NCBI GenBank assembly: GCA_959604655.1
Contig: CAUHCL010000044.1
Span: 1-15,154 of the forward strand
Reading direction: 5' to 3'
DNA: 15,154 nucleotides
Origin: an uncultured Alistipes sp.
GTDB taxonomy: Bacteria > Bacteroidota > Bacteroidia > Bacteroidales > Rikenellaceae
Part shown: in pieces, positions 1-7,045 of the stretch
Numbering within the stretch: the stretch's first letter is position 1
Layout of the letters: every line of letters starts with the position of its first letter
Program-made: the position numbers and the translations under genes
The notes under the pieces: model-generated
The model's input: only the letters and a program-made list of their open reading frames with translations
What the model was told of the DNA's origin: nothing
Databases searched by the model: none

Positions 1-94
1 TCGCGCAGCGATATCGGCAGTTCGCCGCCGCCCCATGCGGCGGACTGCAACTCGCCGAGGCTCGTGTGCGTCCTGCCGCCGTCGGCGAACAGCA
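1..94 (+). repeat. Family A multi-hairpin repeat, copy A1 (cut by left edge)
   Basis: Bases 17-28 (GCAGTTCGCCGC) pair with 37-48 (GCGGCGGACTGC) as a 12-bp stem with one G-U pair and an 8-base loop. The 3' arm at 75-93, GCCGCCGTCGGCGAACAGC, is identical to that of copy A2 at 1304-1322. Bases 8-16 (GCGATATCG) look like the right half of the first hairpin, with TCGC at 1-4 as the end of its left half; the rest lies outside the window. The copy ends about 6 bases from the prfB stop codon. Function unknown. Confidence 0.8.
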
Positions 95-99
95 GTTGT

Positions 100-1210
100 C
101 TACTCGCCGCCGAACTGCATGAGATACTCCTTTATGAAAGCGTCGATATCGCCGTCCATCACGGCCTCCACGTTCGAGGTCTGGCACCCCGTGCGGTGAT
201 CCTTCACGCGGCGGTCGTCGAACACGTACGAGCGTATCTGCGACCCCCATTCGATGCGCTTCTTCGTGGCCTCCAGCGCCTGCTGCGTCGCCCGACGCTT
301 CTCCATCTCGCGCTGGTAGAGCTTCGAACGGAGGATGCGCATGGCGTTCTCGCGGTTCATGAGCTGCGAACGCGTCTCCATGTTCTCTATGAGGAACTCC
401 ACGGGTTCGCCCGTGTCGGGATCCTTGCCGTGGTAACGCAGACGCACTGCCGTCTCGACCTTGTTGACGTTCTGACCGCCCGCACCGCTCGAACGATAGG
501 TGTCCCACTCGCAGTCGGAGGGGTTGATCTTGATCTCGATGGTGTCGTCCACCGCGGGCGACACGAACACCGACGCGAACGTTGTCTGACGCTTGTTGTT
601 GGCGTTGAACGGCGACAGACGTACCATGCGGTGCACGCCGTTCTCGCTCTTGAGGTAGCCGTAGGCGAAATCGCCCTCGATCTCCAGCGTGCATGACTTC
701 ACGCCCACCTCGTCGCCCGCCTGATAATCCATCATGCGGTATTTGTAACCCCGCGCGTCGCACCAGCGGGTATACATGCGCAGCAGCATCGACGCCCAGT
801 CCAGAGCCTCGGTGCCGCCCGCACCCGCGTTGATGTCCATTATGGCACCCATCTTGTCCTCCTCGCCGCGCAGCATGTTGCGCAGCTCCAGAGCCTCTAT
901 GCGCTCCATCGTCGCGCGGTAGTGCTCGTCCATCTCCTCTTCGGTGGCAAGCCCCGCCTCGACGAACTCGGGCATCAGTTGCAGATCCTCGACACCCTTG
1001 GCCACGGCGTCGTAATCATCCACCCAACTCTTGATCGACGCCACCTTGCGCAACTGTTTCTGCGCGGCGTCGGCGTCGTTCCAAAAATCGGGGTCCTGAG
1101 TCTTTTCCTCTTCGTTCTGAAGATCTATTTTCCGCTGAGCGATGTCAAAGACACCTCCCCAACGAATCCTGTCGTCTTATAGCCTCTTTAATCTGTTCTT
1201 CCGAAATCAT
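100..1210 (-). CDS. prfB: Peptide chain release factor 2 (programmed +1 frameshift)
   Basis: Release factor 2 recognises UGA and UAA stop codons in the ribosomal A site and triggers hydrolysis of the peptidyl-tRNA ester. The gene is read in two frames: ATG at 1210 gives 21 codons ending in CTT at 1150-1148, then an in-frame TGA at 1147-1145. Skipping T1147 continues with GAC in the +1 frame to TAG at 102-100, for 369 residues in total, the usual RF2 length. In the joined protein the stop-recognition tripeptide SPF falls near residues 199-201 and the catalytic GGQ near 244-246 (context SSGAGGQNVNKVE). The upstream 21-codon stretch plus the +1 product align naturally as one RF2 N-terminus (coiled region with QRKIDLQNEEEKTQDPDFW). 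The TTG at 1053 is not the real start. It lies downstream of cysS on the same strand, 149 bases away with repeat A2 between. Regulation is autogenous: low RF2 favours frameshifting. Identification is firm. Confidence 0.97.
1145..1160 (-). promoter_or_regulatory. prfB programmed +1 frameshift signal
   Basis: On the minus strand GGGGAGG (1160-1154) is followed by TGT and then CTT TGA C (1150-1144). This is the classic RF2 shift site: an internal Shine-Dalgarno-like AGG three bases before the slippery CTT, followed by UGA. When RF2 is scarce, ribosomes pause at UGA and slip forward one base. The spacing matches the E. coli prfB site. Confidence 0.95.
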
Positions 1211-1243
1211 GTTCGTTATAAACTAAGGTTATCGTTAAAATTG

Positions 1244-1323
1244 CGACTCGTAAGAGTCGGCAGTTCGCCGCCGCCCCACGCGGCGGACTGCTGTCGCACT
1301 CCTGCCGCCGTCGGCGAACAGCA
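1244..1323 (+). repeat. Family A multi-hairpin repeat, copy A2
   Basis: First hairpin: CGACTC (1244-1249), loop GTAA, GAGTCG (1254-1259). Second hairpin: GCAGTTCGCCGC (1260-1271) with GCGGCGGACTGC (1280-1291). The 3' arm is GCCGCCGTCGGCGAACAGC (1304-1322), which is also a near inverted repeat of the start of hairpin 2. It lies in the cysS-prfB gap and would be transcribed as its complement in a cysS-prfB readthrough message. Confidence 0.85.
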
Positions 1324-1328
1324 TTTCC

Positions 1329-1349
1329 CGTTCCCCGCAGGTTGCGGCC
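1329..1349 (+). repeat. Isolated 3' tail of a family B repeat
   Basis: CGTTCCCCGCAGGTTGCGG at 1329-1347 closely matches the 3' end of family B copies (CGTTCCCCGCAGGCTGCG at 3111-3128). The rest of a B element is absent. It sits directly after copy A2 and 10 bases before the cysS stop, so it looks like a remnant or an A/B chimera. Confidence 0.55.
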
Positions 1350-1359
1350 GAATTAGTCT

Positions 1360-2832
1360 TTACTCTATCTCCCAGTCCACGCCGTCCTTGCGGTCTTTCA
1401 CGCGGATGCCTATGGCGGTCAGTTCGTCGCGGATCTTGTCCGACGTGGCCCAGTCCTTGTCGGCCTTGGCCTTTTGACGCATGGACAGCAGCATCTCCAC
1501 CAGTGGCGTCACCATGTCGTTGCCCGCGGCGCCCGCGGCCTTCTCGTCGCGCAGTCCGAGGATGTCGAACACGTAGAGGTGCACCGTGCGGCGCAGCGTC
1601 TCCAGATCCTCGGCCGTCAGGCTCTGCTGCCCCTCGGCCACCTGGTTTATGATGCGCACCCAGTCGAACAGCGCCGAGATCACCATCGGCGAGTTAAGGT
1701 CGTCGTCCATCGCCGCGCGGCAGCGGTCGGCCAGCTCCCGCACCTCGACGCTCGACTGCGCCGCGGGCTTGAGCTTGCCCAGCGTCTCCACGCCCTTCAT
1801 CAGACGGTCGAGTCCCTTCTCGGCAGCCTGCAACGCCTCGTTCGAGAAGTCGAGCGTCGAGCGGTAGTGCGCCTGCAACACGAAGAAACGTATGGTCATG
1901 GGCGAATATCCCTGCGTGAGCATCTTGTGGCTGCCCGTGAACATCTCCTCCAGCGTGATGAAGTTGCCCAGCGACTTGCCCATCTTCTGGCCGTTGATGG
2001 TTATCATGTTGTTGTGAACCCAATAACGTGCCGAATCGTGCCCCAGTGCGGCCGTGGCCTGCGCGATCTCGCACTCGTGGTGGGGGAACAGCAGGTCCAT
2101 GCCGCCTCCGTGGATGTCGAACGTCTCGCCCAGATACTTGGTGCTCATGGCCGAGCACTCCATGTGCCACCCGGGGAATCCGTCGCTCCACGGCGAGGGC
2201 CAGCGCATGATGTGTTCGGGCGACGCCTTTTTCCACAGCGCGAAGTCGACCGAGCGGCGCTTGTCCTCCTGACCGTCCAGCGCGCGCGTGTTCTCTATTA
2301 TGTCGTCCAGATTGCGGCCCGACAGTCGGCCGTAGTGGTAGTCCTTGTTGTATTTCTCCACGTCGAAGTAGACCGATCCGTTCGATATGTAGGCGTAGCC
2401 CGCATCGAGAATGCGTTTCACGAACTCGATCTGCTCGATGATGTGGCCCGAGGCGTGCGGCTCGATCGAGGGGGTGAGCACGTTCAGCTCGTCCATGGCC
2501 CGATGGTAACGCTCGGTGTAATAATGCGCCACCTCCATAGGCTCCAGCTGCTCCAGACGCGCTTTCTTGGCGATCTTGTCCTCGCCCTCGTCGGCGTCGT
2601 GCTCCAGATGACCCACGTCGGTGATGTTGCGCACGTAGCGCACCTTGTAGCCCGATGCTTTCAGATAGCGGAACAGCATGTCGAAGGTGACGGCGGGACG
2701 CGCATGCCCCAGATGCGGATCGCCGTAGACCGTGGGACCGCACACGTACATCCCCACGTGCTCGGGATTTATAGGTTCGAACGCCTCCTTGCGGCGGGTA
2801 AGCGTATTATATAATACCAGTTTCGATTCCAT
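1360..2832 (-). CDS. cysS: Cysteine--tRNA ligase
   Basis: Class I aminoacyl-tRNA synthetase charging tRNA-Cys with cysteine using ATP, in the cytoplasm. The start is taken at ATG 2832 (MESKLVLYNT), which gives 490 residues, near the family length; the frame is open further upstream, but that part is A/T-rich leader holding the promoter. Visible motifs: CGPTVYGDPHLGH, with the HIGH-type HLGH at 40-43, and the KMSKS-type KMGKS at 283-287. Zinc ligands by family comparison are C31, C226 (GWHMECSAM), H251 and E255 (HHECE). The C-terminal part carries the anticodon-binding helical region (KADKDWATSDKIRDELTAIG). It is divergent from the DUF2723 gene and upstream of prfB on the same strand. Identification is firm. 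Confidence 0.97.
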   Translation of the reverse strand: MESKLVLYNTLTRRKEAFEPINPEHVGMYVCGPTVYGDPHLGHARPAVTFDMLFRYLKASGYKVRYVRNITDVGHLEHDADEGEDKIAKKARLEQLEPMEVAHYYTERYHRAMDELNVLTPSIEPHASGHIIEQIEFVKRILDAGYAYISNGSVYFDVEKYNKDYHYGRLSGRNLDDIIENTRALDGQEDKRRSVDFALWKKASPEHIMRWPSPWSDGFPGWHMECSAMSTKYLGETFDIHGGGMDLLFPHHECEIAQATAALGHDSARYWVHNNMITINGQKMGKSLGNFITLEEMFTGSHKMLTQGYSPMTIRFFVLQAHYRSTLDFSNEALQAAEKGLDRLMKGVETLGKLKPAAQSSVEVRELADRCRAAMDDDLNSPMVISALFDWVRIINQVAEGQQSLTAEDLETLRRTVHLYVFDILGLRDEKAAGAAGNDMVTPLVEMLLSMRQKAKADKDWATSDKIRDELTAIGIRVKDRKDGVDWEIE

Positions 2833-2848
2833 AACCGTGAAATTTTTA

Positions 2849-2856
2849 CAAAAATA
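2849..2856 (-). promoter_or_regulatory. Putative cysS promoter -7 box
   Basis: On the minus strand TATTTTTG fits the Bacteroidetes -7 consensus TAnnTTTG and lies 16 bases before the cysS start. No clear TTTG -33 box is seen at the usual 19-20 base spacing, so the call rests on the -7 box alone. Confidence 0.55.
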
Positions 2857-3035
2857 ACCATTTTTCCGCAAACACGGTCTATCCGACTTCGAAATTTGCT
2901 AACCCGCGATTTGCGGCGCGGGCGGAATCGCGGTCGAAAAGGGCCGCGCCGAAGAATAAATTTCGATATTAGGCGTTTATTCATTACTTTTGAATTACTT
3001 TCATGAGACGGGATCGGAATGCGGAATGACTGGTG

Positions 3036-3132
3036 GCAGTTCGTCAGAACTGCGCGGGCCGCAGCCTCCCGACAGCGGAGGCCCGCGGTCGTTCGCGAAT
3101 GCTCGCACCGCGTTCCCCGCAGGCTGCGCCCC
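3036..3132 (+). repeat. Family B multi-hairpin repeat, copy B1
   Basis: In the 428-base gap between cysS and the DUF2723 gene. Hairpin 1 is GCAGTTC-GTCA-GAACTGC (3036-3053). Then GGGCCGCAGCCT (3056-3067) can pair with AGGCTGCGCCC (3121-3131) with one bulged C, enclosing GCCTCC/GGAGGC (3064-3069/3077-3082) and CGCGGT/ACCGCG (3084-3089/3107-3112, with TTCGCGAA inside). The outer and inner pairings share a few bases and partly compete. Positions 3036-3069 are identical to 6783-6816 of copy B2. GGAATGAC precedes both copies (3023-3030 here). Confidence 0.8.
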
Positions 3133-3166
3133 GATGATAAACGCCAAGTCGCGTACCGCCCCGCAT

Positions 3167-3180
3167 GGCTCCTAAGAGCC
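3167..3180. repeat. Solo tetraloop hairpin related to repeat hairpin 1
   Basis: GGCTC-CTAA-GAGCC followed by GCAAAA. Copy B3 has the same form on this strand at 9562-9582 (GGCTC-TGAC-GAGCC-GCAAAA). It appears to be an isolated first hairpin of the repeat family, read on the minus strand. No other repeat body is recognisable next to it. Confidence 0.5.
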
Positions 3181-3229
3181 GCAAAACATATTGTGGGTCG
3201 GAATCGGATGATTCCGAATGAAAAATTTG

Positions 3230-3237
3230 TACCTTTG
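3230..3237 (+). promoter_or_regulatory. Putative promoter -7 box of the DUF2723 gene
   Basis: TACCTTTG fits TAnnTTTG and is 23 bases before the ATG at 3261; the same octamer precedes the tRNA-Glu gene. A -33 TTTG at standard spacing is not evident. Confidence 0.65.
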
Positions 3238-3260
3238 CGAATATTTACAATGTAACGTTT

Positions 3261-6200
3261 ATGAATTTCAAACGCTGGAACAGAATCACGGGCTGGGCGG
3301 TATTCGCCGTGGCGGCCTTGACATATCTGCTGACGATGGAGCCTTCGTCGAGTCTTTGGGACTGCGCCGAGTTCATCGCCACGTCGTACAAACTCGAAGT
3401 GGGGCATCCGCCCGGTGCGCCGCTGTTCATGCTCATGGCCCGCATAGCCACCATGTTCGCGCCCTCGACCCACTACGTGCCCCACATGGTCAACGCCATG
3501 AACTGTCTGGCAAGCGCGTTCTGCATACTGTTCCTGTTCTGGACCATCACGCACATAGCGCGCCGCATATTCTCGGCCGCGGGCCGTTCGATGAGCGTCG
3601 CCGATTCCGTCACCGTGCTGGGTGCGGGAGCCGTCGGAGCCTTGGCCTACACGTTCACCGACACCTTCTGGTTCTCGGCCGTGGAGGGCGAGGTGTATGC
3701 CCTTTCGTCGATGTTCACCGCCCTGGTGGTGTGGCTCATGCTGAAGTGGGAGGAACAGGCCGACCAGCCGCATTCGACGCGCTGGATAGTGCTCATAGCC
3801 TACCTTATGGGTCTGTCGATCGGCGTGCACATACTCAACCTGCTCACCATCCCCGCGCTGGTGTTCATCTACTATTTCCGCAAGTACGACCGCATAACCC
3901 TCAAGGGTGTGGCGCTGGCTACGCTCATAGCGCTCGCCATACTCGGATTCATAAACGGCATAATCATCCCCTACACGGTCTACGTGGGCGCTATGGCCGA
4001 CGTCTTTTTCGTGAACACCCTGGGGCTGCCCGTCAACGTGGGCATAACCGTATTCGCGCTGGCATTGTTCGCGGCGCTCTTCTACGGCATCTTCCGCACC
4101 CACCGCGCGGGGCACAGGATATGGAACCTGCTGCTGCTCTGCACCACGATGATCCTCATAGGATTCTCGTCGTACGCTACGGTGACCATACGCGCCGTGG
4201 CCAATCCGCCGATGAACAGCAACAATCCCGACAACCCGCACGCGCTGCTGTCGGTGCTCAACCGCGACCAGTACGGCAATCGTCCGCTGCTGTACGGTCC
4301 CTACTATTCGTCGCCCGTCGACTCCACCGAAGAGAGTACCTCTTACTATTTCAATAAGGACACGGGCCGCTACGAACGCGTCACCACCCTCTCGGGGTAT
4401 GTCTATCCGTCGCAGTTCATGCACTTCTTCCCGCGTCTGTGGAACGCCCACAAGGGCGAGGCCGAGTACAAGCCGTGGGCCGCATACCGCACCAAGACCG
4501 ACGTCGTGCGCGACGAGAACGGCGAGGTGATGCGCGACGAGCAGGGACGCGCCCTGACGGGTGAGGTGTTAGACTTCGGCCGCACTGTCTACGACGAGGC
4601 CACGGGCGAGAACTTCATCGAGCCGACCTTCGCCGAAAACCTCTACTTCTTCTTCACCTACCAGCTCAACTACATGTACTGGCGTTATTTCCTCTGGAAT
4701 TTCGTGGGACGTCAGGACGACATACAGGCATCGAAGGAGACCATCGTGCACGGTAACTGGCTCTCGGGCATCAAGGCGCTCGACGAACTCTACGTGGGTC
4801 CGCAGACCGATCTGCCCGACGAGATGAAGGACAACCCCGCGCGCAACACCTATTTCTTCCTGCCGTTCCTGCTGGGAATCATAGGCCTGATCTACCAGCT
4901 CAACCGCGACCAGCGCAATTTCACGGTGGTGATGTGGCTCTTCATCATGATGGGCATAGCGCTGGTGGTATACTTCAACACGTGCCCCTCGGAGCCGCGC
5001 GAACGCGACTACGTGTATGCGGGATCGTTCTACGCCTTCTGCATCTGGATCGGTCTGGGCGTGCTCGCCGTGCGTGATTTGCTTGCCGCCGTGACGCGTC
5101 GCGACAACACGGCCGTGGCTGCCGCCGCCACCGCGGTGTGCCTCACGGTTCCCGCCGTGCTCGCCGCGCAGAACTGGGATGACCACGACCGCTCGGGACG
5201 CACCATGGCGCGCGACATAGGCTGGAACTATCTGCAATCGGTGCCCGAGAACGGCATAGTGATAAACTACGGCGACAACGACACCTTCCCCCTCTGGTTC
5301 AATCAGGAGGTCGACGGCGTGCGCACCGATGTGAGGATCATGAACTCCAGCTACCTGGGCGGCGAATGGTACATCGACGAGATGAAGACCCGCGCCAACG
5401 AATCGGCCCCCGTGCCCTTCTCGCTGCCGCGCAGCAAATATGCCTTCGTGAACGACTATCTGCCTGTCCGCGAGCGCGTGGACCGCGTGGTGGAGATCGG
5501 CGAGCTGATGGATTTCATAGCCTCGGAGGACGAGAAGACCAAACTCGCCCTGACCGACGGCACGCTGCTCGATTACATCCCCGCGCGGCGCATAGCCATC
5601 CCCGTCGACAAGGACAACGCCGTGGCCTCGGGCATAGTGCGGGAGGAGGACCGCGACCTGATGGTCGACACGGTGTACATCAACATCGCGCCGAAGAAGC
5701 GTTCGATCGACAAGAGCGAAATGATGCTGCTCGATCTGCTGGCCAATTTCGACTGGAAGCGTCCCATATCGTTCACGCAGGTCTACATATTGCAGGATTT
5801 CGGCCTGCTCGACTACTTGCAGTTCGACGGCTACTCTTACCGTCTGGTACCCATCCTGACGCCCTACCGCTCGGCATGGGAAATAGGACGCATGGATACC
5901 GACACGACATATCCTCTGCTCATGGAGAAGTTCCGCTACGGCAATCTGGCCGACCCGAAGGTGAATGCCGACTACTTCATACAGTACAATCTCGGCGCGT
6001 CGAGGGCCCGCGAGGCGTTCGCGCGACTGGCGAAGCAGCTCATCCGCGAGGGCAAGGACGACAAGGCGCTGGCTGCGCTCGACCGCGGTCTGGAGGTGTT
6101 CCCCTCGCCCAAGATCCGCTACACCGACGCCAACACGTACCCCTTCATCGAGAGCTACTACGCTCTGAAGGAGTACGAGAAGGGCGACGCGCTGCTGAAG

Positions 6201-6464
6201 GCATACGCCGACACCATAATCCAGTACATAGAGTACTACCTCCAGTTCGACGGTGTGCAGGCCAAGATCGTGGGCGATCTCATAACCGAGAGGATGGACA
6301 GTCTGTCGGAGTTGTACTATCTGGCGGCATACGCTCAGAGGGACGATCTGGTGCGTTTCTTCAACGACTACTATCGCACCTTCGGCTATACCAACGACGA
6401 ACTGATACAGCCCGGCACCGACGCTTCGGAGATAATAGACTCGCCGAAAGAGGATATGGACTGA
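3261..6464 (+). CDS. DUF2723 membrane protein, TMEM260-like putative protein O-mannosyltransferase
   Basis: A 1067-residue integral membrane protein. The N-terminus has one hydrophobic segment (about 10-26), then the family signature SLWDCAEFIATSYKLEVGHP (about 31-50) with acidic D34/E37 in the first extracytoplasmic loop, where GT-C enzymes place catalytic acids. More hydrophobic segments follow to about residue 310, then a large soluble loop, a second membrane cluster (about 530-640) and a soluble C-terminal domain of roughly 400 residues. That domain contains TPR-like helices (KALAALDRGLEVFPSPK, ALKEYEKGDALLKAYADT). DUF2723 proteins are related to animal TMEM260, which O-mannosylates receptor domains; GT-C activity and the polyprenyl-linked donor here are inferred. 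It is monocistronic: own -7 box at 3230 and a strong terminator at 6487. The A/T-rich leader has no Shine-Dalgarno. Family assignment is confident, function is not. Confidence 0.88.
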   Translation: MNFKRWNRITGWAVFAVAALTYLLTMEPSSSLWDCAEFIATSYKLEVGHPPGAPLFMLMARIATMFAPSTHYVPHMVNAMNCLASAFCILFLFWTITHIARRIFSAAGRSMSVADSVTVLGAGAVGALAYTFTDTFWFSAVEGEVYALSSMFTALVVWLMLKWEEQADQPHSTRWIVLIAYLMGLSIGVHILNLLTIPALVFIYYFRKYDRITLKGVALATLIALAILGFINGIIIPYTVYVGAMADVFFVNTLGLPVNVGITVFALALFAALFYGIFRTHRAGHRIWNLLLLCTTMILIGFSSYATVTIRAVANPPMNSNNPDNPHALLSVLNRDQYGNRPLLYGPYYSSPVDSTEESTSYYFNKDTGRYERVTTLSGYVYPSQFMHFFPRLWNAHKGEAEYKPWAAYRTKTDVVRDENGEVMRDEQGRALTGEVLDFGRTVYDEATGENFIEPTFAENLYFFFTYQLNYMYWRYFLWNFVGRQDDIQASKETIVHGNWLSGIKALDELYVGPQTDLPDEMKDNPARNTYFFLPFLLGIIGLIYQLNRDQRNFTVVMWLFIMMGIALVVYFNTCPSEPRERDYVYAGSFYAFCIWIGLGVLAVRDLLAAVTRRDNTAVAAAATAVCLTVPAVLAAQNWDDHDRSGRTMARDIGWNYLQSVPENGIVINYGDNDTFPLWFNQEVDGVRTDVRIMNSSYLGGEWYIDEMKTRANESAPVPFSLPRSKYAFVNDYLPVRERVDRVVEIGELMDFIASEDEKTKLALTDGTLLDYIPARRIAIPVDKDNAVASGIVREEDRDLMVDTVYINIAPKKRSIDKSEMMLLDLLANFDWKRPISFTQVYILQDFGLLDYLQFDGYSYRLVPILTPYRSAWEIGRMDTDTTYPLLMEKFRYGNLADPKVNADYFIQYNLGASRAREAFARLAKQLIREGKDDKALAALDRGLEVFPSPKIRYTDANTYPFIESYYALKEYEKGDALLKAYADTIIQYIEYYLQFDGVQAKIVGDLITERMDSLSELYYLAAYAQRDDLVRFFNDYYRTFGYTNDELIQPGTDASEIIDSPKEDMD

Positions 6465-6486
6465 CGCCCGCAATGCGGAATAACGG

Positions 6487-6520
6487 CGGGGCGGACCTTC
6501 GGGTCTGTCCCGTTTTTTTT
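6487..6520 (+). terminator. Rho-independent terminator of the DUF2723 gene
   Basis: CGGGGCGGACC (6487-6497), loop TTCG, GGTCTGTCCCG (6502-6512), then eight T (6513-6520). The 11-bp stem contains two G-U pairs and a stabilising UUCG loop. It begins 22 bases after the stop codon. Confidence 0.93.
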
Positions 6521-6573
6521 GGAGGGGCCGACGGGCGGAGTGTGCGGCATTTGTCTTCGGCGGCTCGGGGAGG

Positions 6574-6653
6574 GCTGTTTGCCGACGGCGGCAGGAATGC
6601 TTTAGCGGTCCGCCGCGAGGGGCGGCGGCGAACTGCGCGGTTCTGAAGAACCG
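6574..6653 (-). repeat. Family A multi-hairpin repeat, copy A5
   Basis: Read on the minus strand: hairpin 1 CGGTTC-TTCA-GAACCG (6653-6638), then GCAGTTCGCCGC (6636-6625) facing GCGGCGGACCGC (6616-6605), then the 3' arm GCCGCCGTCGGCAAACAGC (6592-6574). One A-C mismatch and one G-U weaken hairpin 2 relative to other copies. It lies after the DUF2723 terminator, so it is probably outside that transcript. Confidence 0.8.
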
Positions 6654-6666
6654 TAGTACATTAACT

Positions 6667-6770
6667 CGTCATGCCACCGAGCCTTCAGGTGAGGATTGGC
6701 ATCGCTAACGGAAAACCTCGGTAGAGATTCCAATCATTTTTCTTTCTGCAAAAGAAAAATGTGGAATGAC
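6667..6770. repeat. Imperfect inverted repeat bounded by CGTCAT/ATGACG with an A/T-rich hairpin
   Basis: The gene-free stretch 6465-7045 holds a terminator, repeats A5, B2 and B4, this element and a promoter. CGTCATGCCACCGAGCC (6667-6683) recurs with one change at 6887-6903. ACCGAG (6676-6681) is complementary to CTCGGT (6717-6722). ATTCC (6727-6731) pairs with GGAAT (6763-6767), enclosing the perfect 11-bp stem CATTTTTCTTT/AAAGAAAAATG (6735-6745/6751-6761) with loop CTGCA. Ends of the AGATTCC...GGAATGACG type resemble intergenic repeats seen in many bacterial genomes; that resemblance is from memory. No coding potential is recognised. Confidence 0.55.
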
Positions 6771-6782
6771 GTGATTCTTTTT

Positions 6783-6874
6783 GCAGTTCGTCAGAACTGC
6801 GCGGGCCGCAGCCTCCGCGCGCGGAGGCCCGAGGCGGCATTCGCCTCGTTGCGTTCTCCGCAGGCTGCTGCCCG
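6783..6874 (+). repeat. Family B multi-hairpin repeat, copy B2
   Basis: Hairpin 1 GCAGTTC-GTCA-GAACTGC (6783-6800); self-complementary CCTCCGCGCGCGGAGG (6812-6827); hairpin CGAGGCG-GCATT-CGCCTCG (6830-6848); closing arm AGGCTGCTGCCCG (6862-6874), complementary with a mismatch to CGGGCCGCAGC (6802-6812). Thirty-four bases are identical to B1, while the third hairpin has a different sequence but keeps pairing. Confidence 0.82.
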
Positions 6875-6886
6875 AACATAAGATAA

Positions 6887-6940
6887 CGTCATGCCGCCGA
6901 GCCGCAGCTTCGTCTGCGGCCCGAGCGACTCTGAAGAGTC
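6887..6940 (-). repeat. Partial or degenerate family B repeat, copy B4
   Basis: On the minus strand: GACTC-TTCA-GAGTC (6940-6927), then GGGCCGCAG (6922-6914 region) closing with CTGCGGC (6907-6901), then GGCGGCATGACG. The first hairpin resembles hairpin 1 of other copies and GGGCCGCAG matches the B body, but the rest of the element is missing. Confidence 0.5.
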
Positions 6941-6986
6941 CCTCCCCGCGAGCCGCGATAATTTCGGCTTTTTGATTTTCCCGCAG

Positions 6987-7017
6987 TTGCATTTCTTGCC
7001 GCGATTGTATATATTTG
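6987..7017 (+). promoter_or_regulatory. Promoter of the lipoprotein-oxidoreductase-glycosidase unit
   Basis: TTG at 6987-6989, 20 bases, then TATATTTG at 7010-7017, fitting the Bacteroidetes TTTG-N19-TAnnTTTG pattern. The ATG follows 28 bases later. Confidence 0.75.
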
Positions 7018-7045
7018 CAAAACAACATATAACAAAACGACCCGC

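Noticed and set aside
1145..1147. In-frame stop in prfB suggesting a pseudogene or sequencing error
   Set aside because: The stop is the TGA of the known RF2 frameshift site with the correct slippery codon and upstream AGG; the +1 frame is intact to the end.
1244..1349. Repeats as a CRISPR array
   Set aside because: Copies are dispersed across kilobases, are themselves hairpins, occur in both orientations, and have no regular spacers or cas genes.
2990..3255. Short open frames upstream of the DUF2723 gene
   Set aside because: They run through repeat B1 and the promoter, lack recognisable domains, and have no promoter of their own.
4569..6473. Long open frame on the minus strand opposite the DUF2723 gene (634 codons); similar frames at 2769-4451, 6791-8728 and 11767-13260 (minus) and 1474-2814 (plus)
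   Set aside because: They overlap firmly identified genes on the other strand, have low-complexity His/Arg/Val-rich translations, recognisable motifs are absent, and they arise from the codon bias of GC-rich genes.
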